DNA of 64,000 bases, taken from positions 165,044,001 through 165,108,000 of the forward strand of contig JBITNC010000001.1 of the NCBI GenBank assembly GCA_050084985.1. The letters are read 5' to 3'. The position numbers and the translations under genes are program-made. Below are positions 1-12,439 of the stretch, in pieces; position 1 is the first letter of the stretch; each line of letters starts with the position of its first letter. The stretch is from Nageia nagi (lineage: Eukaryota > Pinophyta). The notes under the pieces are model-generated. The model did no database searches. It was not told where the DNA came from and saw nothing but the letters and a program-made list of their open reading frames with translations.

Positions 1-1340
1 ATCCAAAGCAACCTCAAGATCAGCAAGATCCTTTGTAAAAGGATCAATTTTGAATGTATATAGACTAAAGTGGTTAAAAGGATGAATGTTTTCTCCTTCC
101 ACGTTAAATGTAATTTTGTTTTAGTTTTGCATTTCAATTTAAATTAGATTAGAATTAGGGCAACACCGAAAAGTTGGCCTCAAAAAGTCTATAAATAGAC
201 TATAGGGGGTATCCTTAAATTGAAGTTTTTTGTAATTGAGGAGCAAATTGATGTATATGTGAAAAACTTTTTTATGAAGTTAATCCAAGTGGCCAAATAT
301 TGATTCAAAGTGGTTTTATCATCAATTGGAGTCATGCATTTATCCCTTAGAGCATTTTGTTGTGATTTGAATATTTTCATGCCTTCTCTTTGAAAACTCA
401 CAAGTTTTAAGAGAATTTGTTGGAAATATTTTAAAGTGTGAATGATACCAAATTGTTGGTAATACATTGCTTTCATGTTTAAATGTTTTGTATTTTGAAT
501 TGCCTTTCTTTTATGACATTTGATTGGACTTCTTGTTCAAAGCCAACTTGTCCATGTGACCTACGCTAAGTTCTTTTGATTGCATCGGTCCTGTGTGCGG
601 AGTATTGACAGTTAGCTTTGGTTTACGCTCTTCTTTGAAACGATTTGGACAATAGTCGTTTGTTTCAAAGCTTGATGAATTGAACAAGATCTCTTTAATT
701 GATCCATAAGAAGGAATGTTTAGAAAATGTTGCATTGTGACAATCTGCTTTGAAATCTAACAAAGTATCGCCTCATTCTCAACCTTTTTCCTTTTCTTTA
801 TTTTTCATTTTCTTTGAAATCCATAGCAACTTTCAAACATTGCATAATAAACATCTCAGTCCCTACAAAAAATGTGAGTTAATAATTTCTACCTCTATTA
901 AACCACTTAGCTGATTCCCATAACAAGACCTACACAATTTTAGCTTCTATTAACAACACAAGCTTCCGTAAGAAACCTTTAGATATCAATCCTTATAGGA
1001 GAAGACTAGTAATGTGATCTCACCTAATGCTAGGTTGCTTTTCCAATTGATAGCCTCATGGCTATTCTTGCGTAAGAGGAAAGACTTTATTCCCAACAAT
1101 ACCTTGTGCTTGTTGGTTGATTTTGGTTATTTTTCTAGTATTATCATCCTCACATTCCATTTTGGTCTTATTCCTTCTTTGTATGGTTCTTTTTTGTATC
1201 AGTAACAAAAATTGCATACGTGGACTTGTACTGGGTCGAGGATATTATAAGTGAATTACATAATTTTTTTCCATTCTATTATAGGACTGCCCCTTCCAAG
1301 CAAATAGAGCTCTCATCTAGAATTTTATAGAGAATTGGTT
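1..1340 (+). mobile_element. LTR fragment, family L (copy 1)
   Basis: Resembles 50250-51345 over its length. Shared landmarks in the same order are GGATGA..TTTTCTCC..CCAC (about 90-112), AGGGCAACAC (157), CTATAAATAGAC (189), TTGATTGCATC..GAGTATTGACA (572-610), CCCTACAAAAAATGTGAGTTAA (862) and GTAAGAGGAAAG (1072). It is more diverged than the copy at 50 kb. The left end is outside the window. The order TATA box, then untranslated-looking sequence, suggests a retrotransposon LTR in + orientation. Confidence 0.65.
190..198 (+). promoter_or_regulatory. TATA box of LTR family L copy 1
   Basis: TATAAATAG in a near-palindromic CTATAAATAGACTATAGGGGG setting, conserved at 28219 and 50390. Confidence 0.5.
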
Positions 1341-1689
1341 ACAGTGCTCACTCAAATTGCATTAAACTATTGTGAAGAAAGGGAAGTTGATAATTGCCTT
1401 TGAGTCATGACAACATGAATCACTTTTACCAACATCAAAATGTAAGATATGGTAAAGGTCTAGGTCTTCACTATATTGTTGCTTACACCATTTTGGGAGG
1501 TCTCCATAACAAATTAGATTTCCTTGGTTTGGGGCCAACTTTTTTCATGGCATCTGATATCTTGTTTTGCTTGTGGGGGGCATGGAAATATTTAGTTGTA
1601 TTGAATCTGGTTTGAAGGTTGTAGATCTTTTCTAGTGCTCTCTATAAACGCTTTTCCTAAGAAGGGACCTTAGTTTATCTTTCAACTGA

Positions 1690-2930
1690 TTAATGAATGA
1701 AAGAAAGAAATTATATTAATATCCACAAATGGCCAAAAGTAGTCAATGGGATTGCTGAATACAAACATGGTCAGAAAAACCAGCTAAGTCCCTATCGAGC
1801 CCATGCTACTAAAGTAAAAGTTAACATAAAGCAAAATAAAACAATAGTACAACGAAGCATCCCAAAAACCCTAAAGGAAGATCCTAGGCCTCTCCAAGTA
1901 GGGTAATTTGAAGTGGCAATGTCTAGAACTCTCTAAGAGTGGATCTGTGAGTGCTTTTTGTCCTGGGATGAAAGCTCTCTAATTTTCGTAGGTCCTAACT
2001 AAGAGGTAGTCGCTCGAGGAGGGAAGAAGGATGCGATCAAACCAGTCTCCTAAAGGTCTAATCGTCTCCTTGTACGTTGTGTGTGTGGTAGAGAATCATC
2101 ATATCGTCTCTTTCGCACCCCCTCAATGTGTAGAGAAGTAAAGAAAGAAGTGATTTGACAATCCCCTATCGGATGCTGGGAGCCAGCTAGAAGATGTTTT
2201 TGCATGAGGAAGGTCTTTCTAAGGTATAGCGCTAGGCAACGCTGATCCAAATACTGAAAGAAAGTAGACAATGAGCTATGTGAATCTCGAAAATGGCAGT
2301 TATATCTACCTTTGATCTCATAATAGACCGAACATTAAAAGATGAAGAGATCCTCAGATTCGGTCTCCAAAGAATAGAGGCGACAAACTCGCAACTCTCG
2401 AGCTAGGTGATGATCCGTTTCAATCCTCAACTGATGGGAACATACGCGCATCTGACCAATAAACATCCTCAATCCAAGTGGGAGGTGTAAGCTTTTATTG
2501 TTAATAAGAAGAATCCATCCTCCTTCGATGCGGAGAAAATGTTGAGCATAGTGTGCCAACTTGGGCGACAGAGGCTGAGAAGGTGAGATTCATGTTATTT
2601 GAATGAAAGCCATGTAAATCGTCTCACGGATCCCTGTTAGAGAATCTGATGCCATGTCAATCCCCTTGTACTGAACTCTAGTCAACCTTAGTAGACTCTT
2701 GAAAACCTTGAAGGATAGCATAAGCTTCTATTAGATAATTAGAGAGAACACCCAAATTCTTCTGAAAGATGAAGATAGGATTGTCATCTAAAAGCCTTCC
2801 TATAGCCCCCATAGTTGCTCTTTGTGGATTACTTCTTGAAATGCCATCCACGTTAATGTTCCCAACACCATTAGGAAGGGCTTGCCAATGACCATCCCAA
2901 TATCACTTAGATCAAATTATAATATTAAAA
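1690..2930 (-). mobile_element. 5'-truncated LINE, 3' end of ORF2
   Basis: On the minus strand the reading FL..CRLYSLETESEDLFIFR (about 2335-2440) and FFQYLDQRCLALYLRKTFLM (about 2215-2271) matches the LINE at 16101-16502, which reads [18 protein letters not shown] and [19 protein letters not shown]. This Cys-rich tail follows reverse transcriptase in plant L1-type ORF2 proteins. The plus-strand start AAGAAAGAAATTATATTAAT (1701) is the complement of the LINE 3' tail. Several stops and frameshifts are present, and no reverse transcriptase remains. The 5' boundary near 2930 is approximate. Confidence 0.65.
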
Positions 2931-4840
2931 ATGATTAGCGTAATTTCGACATTACCCAAATTTCAGTTTTCAAGCTTCAAAGACCCAAAACTTCACTGGA
3001 TTTTAATAAAAAATCATGCACTATGCTCAGATCAGATATGTGATTTTTCTGAGGCAAAGGAAACAAAGTAGAGAATGATCTTGAGACTAACTTAAAAGAA
3101 AATTCATTCCAGGGAAAAGCTCAAAGGGATTTTTCTTTGCAAATGTTCTACATAACTTTCGACTAATGACCATCGCATTAATTTCTTAGAGATGACTTTT
3201 TTTTTTTTGGTTGGAGACCAGAAAAGTCTACTGGTAAATTGAGAGGGTTTTTTATACAGGTACCCAAAACCTGTTATTACAAATTTACAACAGTTTTGCC
3301 AACATCCTATCACAGTCTATTTTTTCTTGGAGATGACTTGAATAGACTAAAAGGTAATATAAAAACACTGAGGATCAAATTGAGAAGCTGCCTTTAAGAG
3401 TCAATAACTTGAAATATTCGGAGCGAGCATATGCTTATCATAAAACATGTGGTAATAATTGAATTCAATACCATAAGCAGGTGCTGCCAACACAAATTAA
3501 ATGCTTCAAGTTATAGTGGAGATTGGCAAGTGTAATACAACAGATTATTAAATTCAAACTGATCAGTACTTATTCAACATTGATGTTTCAAATTTTATTT
3601 CACATTGATGACAAAATTATTCGGATCTGGCAGGAAACTCTCAATCTACCTATAACTAACCATACAAATTGTAAGCTTATTGATAATAGCAGTTACAAAT
3701 TGATGACCGAAGGTATTGATGGTAATCATCAATTACCACAGAAATTGATGTCACAAATAGTTTACATCCACACCTTGCAAATCTAGGTACTCAGATTTTG
3801 TTTGTCATGGTTGCAGTTGACAGTCATTGATTTTAATGACCGTTTCTTTAATCAAAGTAGTAACTGACAGTCATTGATTTAAATGGTCGTTTCTTTAATC
3901 AAAGTAGTAATTGACAATAATTGATTCAAATTTCTGTTTCTTTTGACTCTAGAAACTTCAATCATTCAGTTGCAATCTTATTCATTTCATACCATATTTT
4001 ACACCAGCTTAATTATTTGAATTTGAGACTCAAGATTGTATTGATTGTCTTTTACTTAAGAATTTCAAGGACTGTTTTTCTAACCAGTGAGAGCATGCTA
4101 TTTGCCTAGTTAATCTACATTGTGTGGTGTATTACTTGTTACTTGACCTGTGTTATATTTAGTAATCTGCAGTTTGCAATCATGTCTCATATTCTATAAA
4201 TCTGAATATTAGCTATTATCTTTCAATATGTAATTCTTTATGTATTTTTAACGTAGAAACAAGATCCTTTCCAAAATTTCAAACTTGCCTCATCGTAGCT
4301 AAATTCAAAGTGGGTCAAGTAGTAGTAAAAATTACTGGGGCGTAGCTTCTTAATATTGCCTCTCAACATACTTCCTTTTTGTTAATCCTAAGATTTATCA
4401 ATGGTGCATTTAATCAAGTAAGGGTTTTTATGAATGCCTTATACATCAAATAAATGTTGACTTCTCTGGAACATAATTTGCACTTCTTGTCCGTCAAACT
4501 CTTTATTGCCTGTGCGCAAATATTTATTCAATGCCATACGTGACTATTCAAATTTAACAAACTCCGGCCACCACATTTTATGCATGATTTTCAAGTACAT
4601 TAATACTCAATAATGGCTAAAGAAACCAAGGAACAGGACACCTGCAATATGTAACAACACTGATTGTATTCTAAGAACATTTAATATAGTGAAATCGCAT
4701 ACAAGGAACACTCTTTGACTGTCAAAGACTAAAAATTATTCAAACAATTCTTATTACAGCTAAACAACACTAGTCACAATCAACACAGAATCTTGTCGTC
4801 AAATACAGACAAGGAAATCAAATTTCATTCCAAGGATGTA
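2931..4840. other. Intron sequence with little recognisable content
   Basis: AT-rich, with no convincing exon. A poly-T/A stretch at about 3190-3200 and a short 47-bp tandem repeat (3818-3950) are the only structures seen. Confidence 0.5.
3818..3950. repeat. 47-bp tandem repeat, about 2.8 copies
   Basis: Units start TGACAGTCATTGATTT at 3818 and 3865 and TGACAATAATTGATTC at 3912, an exact 47-bp spacing. Units one and two differ at only a few bases; the third is partial and more diverged. Confidence 0.8.
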
Positions 4841-5650
4841 CGTTATTGATGTAACAGGCTAAATTGATATTGCCAGCAATTTTCTAGTCACAAAATACTG
4901 TCAAGAGGTTGCTGAAGTCACATTGATGTCATGCTATAATTAAATATATACCAGCTACTCAAACTCCCATATTGTTGTCCAGCTTGTAATTAAATATACA
5001 TTGGAAGATATGCATCGAAAACATATTTTAAAGCCAGTTATTTTTCATCTATGCTATTAGATGCATACATTCTTGATGTAACAAGCTAAACTGACATTGC
5101 CAGCGATATTCTAGTCACAAAATACTGCCAGGAGGTTGCTGAAGTTGTTAGTGATGTCATGCTATACTTAAATATATGTCAGCTCTGAATTCCAATATTG
5201 TTTCACTGCTTGTACTTCAACATACATTGGAAGACATGCATCTTGTATTACTCTAAAAGAAAATATATTATAAAGCCTGATATTTTTCATCTCTGCTATT
5301 AGATGCATACTTTCTTGATCTGACATTGCCAGCAATTTTCTAGTCATAAATTACTGTCAAGTGGTTGCTGAAGTCTTATTGATGTGCTTTAATAATATAT
5401 TTCAGCTGCACAAACGCCTGTCTTGTTGTCCTGCTTGTACTTAAATATACATTCAAAGATGTGCTTCTTATATTAATTAAAAGAGAACAGATTATGAAGC
5501 CTGATATCGGAAGATGTGCTTCTCACATCTATTCTGTTAGATGCATGCCTTTTGATGTAACAAGCTAAACTGATAGTACCAGCAATTTTCTAGTTGCAAA
5601 ATACTTTCAGGAGGTTGCTGAAGTCACATTGATGTCATTGTATATTTAAA
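4841..5650. repeat. Tandem repeat of about 235 bp, four copies
   Basis: Four diverged units begin near 4846, 5073, 5315 and 5552. Each carries TTGATGTAACAAGCTAAACTG (partly deleted in unit 3), then GCCAGCAATTTTCTAGTCAC, TACTGTCAAGAGGTTGCTGAAG and, further on, CTTGTACTTAAATATACATT and TATTAGATGCATAC. Spacings are 227-242 bp. No coding signal. It lies in presumed SPPL intron. Confidence 0.85.
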
Positions 5651-5749
5651 TTCTGACAATGATGAGGACTTTTACATCAGGTTTATTTCAAGGTTGTTTT
5701 CTAAGCTTTACAAAGAGGTAGAGGTGTTTACTATATGCTTTCTAGGTCG

Positions 5750-7145
5750 ATTAAAATATGGAATTAAAACAACTAAAAAACCTCCCAAGACTTGCCATCC
5801 CTTGAAAATGTGAAGTCTGCATCGTCAAGCTCTTCTACCACCACCATGCCAAATGGAAACCCCGAGCTGCATGTTTCCTCTCCGAGTCCAATGGCAATAG
5901 CACGAAGAAATTTTGCACTCACAAGCATAATAGGCATTGTAGTGGTGAATGTTGTACTTTTCAAGCTAGGAAAGCAAATACTCTTCTTATGGAGCAGCAG
6001 TTGCTATCACATTCTTGGGAGATTCCAATATCAGTCCAAACTCCCGCTTAAGCCTTGACTCATTGTGATGGTTGATGACATTCTATGAACAACAAGGAGG
6101 AACTTGTTGCGCATAACTGCCAGAGAAAGATCAAGTTGGTAGAGTGCATTATCAACAATGGCAGCTTGAAGAACCTAATAGCTCAAAAATTAGTTGATGT
6201 ATTACAATTGCCTACTTCTCTGCGTCTGAGCCCATACCACTGTCAACTAATAAAGAACAAAGAGTAACCTGCGTTGGTCACACAATGTTTATTCAGTCAC
6301 ATTTACAATCAAACCTTTCCAGAACATTGTTGAACCTTTCTAGGACATAGTTGATTGTGATGTGTTGCAACTCCAATTGACTTTTGGAGAATGATCCTTG
6401 ATGTGCATATCACTATTGAAGAGCTCTCTTTTATGGATATTATAAAACCGATTGGATATAGATTGTAATAATTTCAAATTTACTTCTTCATCCTTGAATC
6501 CTATGATTGTTGGTAGTTGTTAAACTAGCAAATGGGCACAAGTATTTAGCTCTTTATATCATTGAAGAACCTAAGGCATGTCTGTTACGTTTCTCCATGA
6601 CTATTCATCCACAAATTGATGGCTGAATGAAGGTTATGAATTTAGCCAATGCTCTTTCCATTTATCATCCATAAAATAAACAATAGGATCACTATCTACA
6701 CAGTCTTCAGCATAGCTTTAACAAAGCCACTGATGTCTCCACTGAGTATTCCTCATTTGATGCGTGCGTTTTTTTTCCATTGTTCTCCTTATGAAATTCT
6801 GTTTGTTTTTTTCAACACCAGAAACATCCCATGATCCATCAACACAAGGAGCAAGGCAGAGCCTCTTTGTTTTTTGTAGAATTTAGTATTTACCTAACAT
6901 ACACTCCAAAGTTCAGTAAATTCATTATTATACTGAGGTGAAATTCAAGGCACTATATAGTTCTGGGAAAAGTACACTGTAAGCTGAAGTGCATCACCTA
7001 TGGACCATATACAATCATCGAAGTTGTTGGCCCAAATGTCTTTGAGTTGTATCTTCCTGCTTAGCTTGCTATTCATAATTGTTGATGTGAACCATCTAAA
7101 GCTTTATAAGCCTTCTCATTTGGAGAAAGAGTTTGTTGTTGCACT
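5750..7145 (+). pseudogene. Ty3/gypsy-type pol remnant (protease and integrase end)
   Basis: The frame at 6085-6267 reads NCQRKIKLVECIINNGSLKNL then KLVDVLQLPT, which resembles the aspartic protease of plant Ty3 elements (CNVIIDSGS..VS..V..L.LPT) with the catalytic DSG decayed to NNG. About 6600-6660 resembles the integrase phrase HPQTDGQTEV..N. About 6970-7120 resembles the integrase C-terminus: GPYTIIEVVGPNVFELYLPA, then VDVNHLKLYKPSHLEKE. The reverse transcriptase and RNase H between them are missing. Many stops. It ends directly at the LTR starting at 7146, giving + orientation. Clearly dead. Confidence 0.6.
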
Positions 7146-8240
7146 GTAAGACCCCAAATACAATCTCAAGTGCAAATTATCCAATTAATTATTAAATACA
7201 AGCAGGAATACACCCACATCTGGACTAGAGCATTAATTTCATGCAAATACAAGCCAAGAATGCCAACGTTCTACTCAACAAGACAAAATAACACTCCAAT
7301 ACCCAACGTCATGCACAAAGAGACAATATTGTATCAAATGCACATAATGAAAAGACAAAAATGAGATCCAAGTATGCCATGGCCTCAATTATTGATATAA
7401 TGTGAAGTACAATACGAACCAGGCCTAATAGGGCTCAACGTTGGCCTCCAAGGAGCCAACTAGGGCATACGAATATGCAAATGTGATCATGTTGGAACAA
7501 TGGATGGGACAGCTACACTCCCTCAAGATCTAAATCCTCTTCACCGAAGGAGCTTTCTCCAAACCCTGGAAACCAACTGAATGATACGAATGCAACCTTG
7601 GATTACCATCGGATGGACTAAGATGCTACACCTTAGCCGTAGATTAGCAAGATCCCTCAGCCTGCTAACCCTCCTAGATGTTGCACCTAGGGGAAGATTG
7701 CTTGATGCTGCACCAAAACTTGTGTCCATTGGATAGTAGGAGAAATAATTTCAAATCAGGTATATCCATGCAATGATGCTCCAATGCCTAATATAGCTCA
7801 AGTCTGGATCTAGAATATCACCTCGGAATCATCCATGCCTCCCCTATCCAATGTTAGCCTCCTAGGGGCCCTCAAATGCCTCAAACATGTAATAAATGCC
7901 CATGTGTGGGGTGTAGAGCCTTTCTAAGGTGTGGCGTGGGGCTCCAAGGGTGTTGGGATGCCTCCAAGTCCAACATTGTGGTCCTAGAAGTCCCCCCATG
8001 TCATTCGTCGGGTTTCTAGGAGTCATACATGTGCCTAGATCCTATTTTCATGTCCATACAAGGTCTTGGGATTCCCACAATCAATTCTCGGGATCTCGAA
8101 GTGCATAAAACAACATTAAATCATGCTAGCCTATGCTTGGGAGGAAGACATCCCACTTGGGGCTCATAGTGGGGTCCAATGGACCTTTATTATTTCTATC
8201 CCAAGTACTTAACAATTAATGCATAAATAAATATTTACAA
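7146..8240 (+). mobile_element. Probable 3' LTR of the Ty3-type remnant
   Basis: Starts TGTAAGACCCCAAATAC right after the integrase-like end and could close at TATTTACA (8240), giving TG..CA ends. The start resembles the termini of the LTR at 17296-18438 (TGTAATGTCCCAAA). It contains ACGTTGG motifs (7438) also seen in the LTR near 35.7 kb. The right boundary is uncertain, because no second LTR is available for comparison. Confidence 0.4.
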
Positions 8241-9990
8241 GGGGGAATCCATAGGTTAAGCAAATCACTGCTTGATAGACTGCAGAGGCATGTTGCCCAC
8301 ACAAGAAAAGTGGCTATTTGAAATTAATTTTGCTGAGTTGTTTCCCAATTGACAATGTATGGTAGGGACAGCTTTTAAGTAGGGGGAAATGATGAGATTT
8401 TAACTGTTGCGCTCTTGGAAACCTCACCTGCTCATGTGTCTTAGTCAGCCTCTACTTGCTTGAAGTGATATCAGTGAGCTGTTTGCATCACAGAGTTAGC
8501 CCTACACCTCAGTTCTGATATTTCAGCTAATTGTCCATCTTGCTTCTAAGTGAACTGTATACCTTACTAGACTAAAACTATTGCATGTATGCCAGGTTTA
8601 ACCTACTAGCCTAGTTTATAGACAGCTAACAAGGGCCCAAAAATTTCAAATCTTGTCCATATTCTTGTTCATTATACTACTATAGTGCTAGTGCATGTAT
8701 GCCAAGAGTAACCTTCCAGCCTAGTTCATGGACAGTTAAAAAGGGTTGAGAGGTTTTAAAGCTTGTCCATATTCTTATGCATTATTTAAACCTTCTAATG
8801 ATGAGTGTAGAAGACAGTTTTGATGGCCTTTTCTTTTTCATTTTTATTGCTAGTGTTGTAGACTCATCACCACTATTGTAATAGATCTGTACATGTGCTG
8901 ATATAGATTTAAATTCTGTCATACTCCTCGAATTGCATTAATTTGAAAAGAAGCAGATCAACAGCTTTCTGGAGAGTTTGGCATACCTTTGTCTAGCCAT
9001 GTTAGTGGTTTGGTAGCCCATATCAAATACTAACATATCCACGTTAGTACAAATTTGATAGTTCATGACATGTTTTGGATCCATGACATGAATAACATAA
9101 GTGTCTAAAATTAAATACATTTATGAAAACACTCCTTATTTCAGAAGATTGATTTTGTTACTAGTAATTCATGATATTTTTGGCAGTTGAGAGGGCCCCC
9201 TTTTCTGCCCATAATACTACATCAGGGATATACGTCCTTGATATATCCTAATTTTATTTTTGAAGATGTGTGCTTCTTGGCTCGCGCTTCTTCTGGTAAC
9301 TATAGAAGCCTACTATTTAAAGGTTCTTGCAAATTGCAGTAACCTGACAAATATAACATCTTGCTAATTGTAGGAACTTGTAGATGAGCATGTTGATGAC
9401 TTTAACAATGTTTTACATAACATTGCTGTTAATAGAATCCTATAAATTATTGCAAATTTGTATAGTAGCGGTATGTGTCCCCCAAAGCATGGAATATGTA
9501 AATGATATGGTAGATGCATCCAAGTACAAGGAGAAGAATTGTTTATGTATCAGGAGCATCTCATGAATATCGAGCGTTATTGAGAAGTCTGTTGGAGTAA
9601 TCCTATGGGATATTGAACATAGAGAGGGTAAAAACTAACAAATGTAAAATATTAAAATAAACTATATGTATGCTTTGCTTTGTAATTGTTTTCGAGTCTT
9701 TAGTTGTTGATTTTAAATTTACTTTATTGATTACTGTATTCGGTATGAATGGTGTCTTTTTTTTGGTATTGATATTGGAGGTTTTAAGGACCCTCAAACC
9801 TTTACAAAATAGACTGTGATTGACTAGCATTATACCTATTATCTGTATGCTACTGTCTTATACAAAAAGAGCTACACTTTAAAAGATCGCCAGCTGACCA
9901 ATATAAAAAACAGAGCAAAAAGAAAGCAATAAACACTAATAGACACCTATAGCCCACCAATTACTTTGCATCCTAAGGTTCCTAGGCCTC
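8241..9990. other. Intron sequence, mostly unclassified
   Basis: Contains a two-unit 110-bp tandem duplication (8581-8795). A short coding-like phrase around 9375-9440 (ELVDEHVDDFNNVLHNIAVN) has no partner domain and was not assigned. Confidence 0.4.
8581..8795. repeat. 110-bp tandem duplication
   Basis: Units start TTGCATGTATGCCAGG (8581) and GTGCATGTATGCCAAG (8691). Both continue with CCTAGTT.AT.GACAG.TAA.AAGGG and CTTGTCCATATTCTT. About 80% identical by eye. Confidence 0.8.
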
Positions 9991-11520
9991 CTTAGTGCCC
10001 ATTTCTTGCACTGTCTTACTGTATGCATTCAAATATTAGGCCACTTCATCAGACGACAAATTCAAACAGGCCATGGTGCTATTGATGGTCTAGAGAGGCC
10101 ATTCACCAGTTTGAAGTTAATGATTACCTCGTTGTTGACTGCTTCCTCCTGTGAGACGTCCTCCATATGGGGTGTGAGCTCCTCATCTTCCTTCTGTTGA
10201 CTAGGCTTTGCTTCCTTTGAAGAACCATCGTATGCCGATTTCTCCTCTTTGCTAGTCTTAGCTTCCTTTGTGGAGATTTCCTCCTCTTTTAGCGATTCCT
10301 CTAAATCCACCATGATCGTTTTCTTTTCTGAACTCTGAAGTTTGGTGGAGCTTTTGTTGCATTCCTTGGCGGAGCTATCTTACGCTTCTGCTTTTTATCT
10401 TGCTCCGAAGAGGGTTCTTCGTTATGCGACTGGTGCTGGAAATCCTTGTTGGCAGGAGGCTTAGGGCTCGACTAGATTCACCCAACTTTGGGCTAGCACC
10501 TATTTGCAACTATACTGTAGTCAAAGGCATGGTGCTCCTCTTGATCGAGCTGGTAGCTACTTTCACCCCAAACCGCTCAACAATATGGTTGTACATTAGC
10601 TTGAGCAGTCCTTGATGCAAGGGTAACTTATTCTTTTTGACTTGACCAACTTGACCTAATTCTCCAAAGAGCTGAATACAAAAAGAGGGATATAAACTGA
10701 TTCCTGATTGTGAATTGAATTCAATATGGCTATGTGGTAGCTATTTATGTGCCTGTATCTCCCTTCTAGAATTAAATAGCGCATGATTAACCTGGCAATT
10801 TTCTCCCATGGTTTGCGGAGAGATTCCCTTGAGGTTCGAGATTGACACCATCATTAGGTCTCCTTTGCTTTCAAAAACTTAGCCAATTGGGTTGCCTGAT
10901 TTGTCTTCTACTGTAGAATAATATCCCTTGTGTCTAATAACCCACAGACCTCTGCTATGAGCTCAATTGATATTGTGAATGCAGGTCCATTCACCATCAC
11001 TTAGTCGTCGTCCTTGGTCTCTCTGACTTGGCAAGAGATATTTTAATCAAAACCACCAAACTTATTGAAAAACTTCAGCAGCCTAACTTCTCCATGAATG
11101 GAACAATCTTTGCATCCAGCTTGAACACCACAGGCTCCATAGTCACAAGCTCACCCCCATGTCTCTTAGACTGATTCTTTCCACAATGAAGCTCCAATAG
11201 CAAACTGAAAGCTAAAAGATGCGCATGCATGGGGTCTCCCAGTTCACTTCAAGAGTTTCCTTCACATTTGAAGTTCATCTAGAGTTCGGCCAGCCTAGCT
11301 TCCCAAAGCATAATGTGCTGCATGTCCAATTTATATTAATGATGGAACATTTCATGTTTGAGCCGTCTGCTTCCAAGTCCATTTCATGATTTCCAATATT
11401 TGAAAACTGTGAGCCATCATGACTTTGCATGGGGCTTGGATATCCCAGTCTGCTTTGGGATTCAGAAAACTTCAGACCATGGCAACTGAGTCCATTTCTC
11501 ATGGGTCAAATCAAAATGGT
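9990..11520 (-). pseudogene. Unclassified degenerate coding remnant
   Basis: Minus-strand frames read like one former protein with few stops. Examples are KNKLPLHQGLLKLMYNHIVE at about 10570-10640, a basic Ser/Arg/Pro-rich part at about 10330-10450, and an acidic Glu/Lys-rich end (EESLKEEEISTKEAKTSKEE, 10240-10313). The order conserved block, basic low-complexity stretch, charged end recalls the unclassified elements at 44-59 kb, but I could not align them. Function unknown; probably transposon-derived. Confidence 0.35.
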
Positions 11521-11639
11521 GTCTTCGAAAGTTAAGTATTCAATTTATATAAAATTTTGTGAATATAGCATAGAATTAGTTCATTATTTAATAGATGATA
11601 AAGTCATGAGTACTTGATCAGTATTCAATAATCAACAGA

Positions 11640-12434
11640 TATTTCTCATGTACAAGCTTAATTTTCAAAGTCTTGAAAATCAGGGAATTGAAAATCTTTT
11701 AGTTGGTCCATTTTTCTAGTTGCTTGTTTATTTTGTCCAAAAAATTTAACATATGTATCAGGTTCTGCAACAACTTTCAAATTTTCTAGTTTTTCCAATA
11801 TAACAATAACAGTTGGATGCATAGTTCTATATTACATTTTATTTCTGTATGCGCAAATGCCAGTTTTGCTTGAATCTTTTTCAAACACCACCTTGGCCTA
11901 GTGTGTGACTGTTGGAAAGCAACATCAACAGTGTAGGTACATGTCGTAGTCAGAAAAGTTCATAGACATGTCAATCAATACACAAACATTCTCTTCATTT
12001 TTGTTGGAAAATAATATAAAGTTCTAACTCGAAAAGTATGTTCTGTACAGCAGACTGTTGCCAAAGCAATAATTGTTGTGAGAGACGTGATCTTATTGGT
12101 AAGCAATTGTACAGAGGGTAGCATGTTGGCTAAGAGCTTGTTTGCTATTTGCATTTTTCTTTTTACATCTTCCATTTCGTTAAAGACAGATTACAAAATG
12201 TGCACAGGATGATATAGCTGTTCTTTGAAAATGTAAACAATAAAATAGGGCATCTGTTTCTTCACTCCGATAGGCAAACAGTTCAACTCCATTATTCAAA
12301 AAATTTATGTTTTGAATGACAAAGCCATGTCTAAATATTTTAGCATTAACAAAAGTGTAATAATTTCTTCTGGAGGATAGTTTAATGTCACATCTTCCAA
12401 AAAAAAAACGAGCCAGACTTTCATCAACAATCAA
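11640..12434 (-). pseudogene. Unclassified coding-like remnant
   Basis: The minus strand carries 12180-12434 (84 codons) and then a largely open stretch at about 11690-11900. That stretch contains MHPTVIVILEKLENLKVVAE and MDQLKDFQFPDFQDFEN, with two or three stops in between. I do not recognise the family. It could be a decayed transposon gene or a gene-fragment capture. Confidence 0.25.
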
Positions 12435-12439
12435 AGATT

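Noticed and set aside
5792-6058. 88-codon + frame (Ser/Thr-rich, then hydrophobic) as a start of SPPL
   Set aside because: No similarity to the SPPL signal peptide or PA domain, no splice continuity; it lies beside the Ty3-type remnant.
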